A stretch of DNA of 6,335 nt, taken from Actinomycetota bacterium. Its GTDB lineage: Bacteria > Actinomycetota > Actinomycetes > Streptosporangiales > Streptosporangiaceae. Where the stretch lies: NCBI GenBank assembly GCA_003168295.1, contig PMST01000265.1:1-6335 (forward strand), read 5' to 3'. Position 1 is the first letter of the stretch. Every line of letters starts with the position of its first letter. Of the stretch, positions 5,933 through 6,335 are shown piece by piece. The position numbers and the translations under genes are program-made. The notes beneath the pieces are model-generated. The model had not been told where the DNA came from. It saw only the letters and a list, made by a program, of their open reading frames with translations, and ran no database searches.

Positions 5933-6335
5933 ATGGGGGTGGAGGAAGCCCCGGGACCGGCGGATACGCGGATCGGCGGCCGCGTCGCGCGGCCGGGGCT
6001 CGCGGTGGCCCTGGGCAGCACCAGCGTGCTCGTCGCCGCGTCCGTGGTCGGGATGGTGCTCGCGTTCGCGGAGAAGTACCCGTGCCGCTCGGGCGCCTGG
6101 AATTACTACGCCAAGCAGTTCCAGGACGCCTGCTACACCGACATCTACCCGCTGTACTACAACGAGGGGCTGGCGGCGGGGAAGGTTCCCTACACCGGCC
6201 ATAAGGTCGAGTACCCGGTCCTGATCGGCGCCGCCATGCAGGCCGCGGCCTGGCTGGTCAGGAACGTCAACCCGCTGATCAGGGGCCGGGAATTCTTCGA
6301 CGTCACCGTGCTGCTGCTCGCGGTCTGCGCGGTGG
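5933..6335 (+). CDS. GT87-like polyprenyl-phosphate-sugar glycosyltransferase, N-terminal part
   Basis: Start of a polytopic GT-C fold membrane glycosyltransferase; 134 codons are present before the right edge, of an expected 400-550. A short polar N-terminus is followed by TM1 (about 22-46). The first external loop contains DACYTDIYPLYYNEGL (66-80) and KVEYPVLIGA (91-100). The Asp at 70 in the CYTD motif is in the position of the catalytic acidic residue of GT-C enzymes, and the VEYPVLxG motif is typical of the actinobacterial family next to ponA1 (Rv0051). TM2 (about 97-110) and the beginning of TM3 (about 123 on) follow. Such enzymes use polyprenyl-phosphate mannose or a related donor on the outer face of the membrane; donor and acceptor here are unknown. 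The ATG at 5933 lies 2 nt after the PBP stop, without a good Shine-Dalgarno; GTG at 5939 is an alternative. The spacing suggests co-transcription and coupled translation with the PBP. Confidence 0.88.
   Translation, partial: MGVEEAPGPADTRIGGRVARPGLAVALGSTSVLVAASVVGMVLAFAEKYPCRSGAWNYYAKQFQDACYTDIYPLYYNEGLAAGKVPYTGHKVEYPVLIGAAMQAAAWLVRNVNPLIRGREFFDVTVLLLAVCAV

Overview
The window comes from a high-GC actinomycete. The evidence is the GC-rich codon third positions, the GTG starts, and a gene order that I recognise from memory as conserved across Actinobacteria. In Mycobacterium tuberculosis the same run is ino1 (Rv0046c), a PadR regulator (Rv0047c), a DUF5318 protein (Rv0049), ponA1 (Rv0050) and a GT87-type membrane glycosyltransferase (Rv0051). 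The genus cannot be fixed from sequence alone; there is no sign of mobile DNA, CRISPR, tRNA or rRNA.

Layout. Positions 2352 down to 1 are a minus-strand block: a PadR-family regulator, then myo-inositol-1-phosphate synthase (start overlapping the padR stop by one base, TGATG), then, 23 bp further on, the N-terminal 210 codons of an MFS transporter that runs off the left edge. Positions 2594 to 6335 are a plus-strand block: a small zinc-ribbon DUF5318 protein, a 937-residue bifunctional class A penicillin-binding protein, and, 2 bp after its stop, the first 134 codons of a GT87-like polytopic glycosyltransferase that runs off the right edge. The two blocks diverge from a 241-bp AT-richer intergenic region. 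It holds repeated GATGTATC-type boxes, a 7-bp inverted repeat, a perfect 12-bp palindrome (2482-2493) and a TANNNT -10 element placed for a leaderless DUF5318 transcript.

How the genes may work together. Ino1 makes inositol 1-phosphate, the precursor of phosphatidylinositol, PI-mannosides and (in many actinomycetes) mycothiol. The PBP polymerises and cross-links peptidoglycan, and the GT87 protein probably uses a polyprenyl-linked sugar donor on the outer face of the membrane. The region therefore looks like a conserved cell-envelope cluster. The PadR protein is the natural candidate to control the minus-strand operon and possibly the divergent one.

I see no wholly new system. The points most worth following are the divergent regulatory region, the two successive hairpins between the DUF5318 gene and the PBP gene, the His-periodic and Gly/Pro-rich cytoplasmic tail of the PBP, and its extracytoplasmic cysteine pairs.
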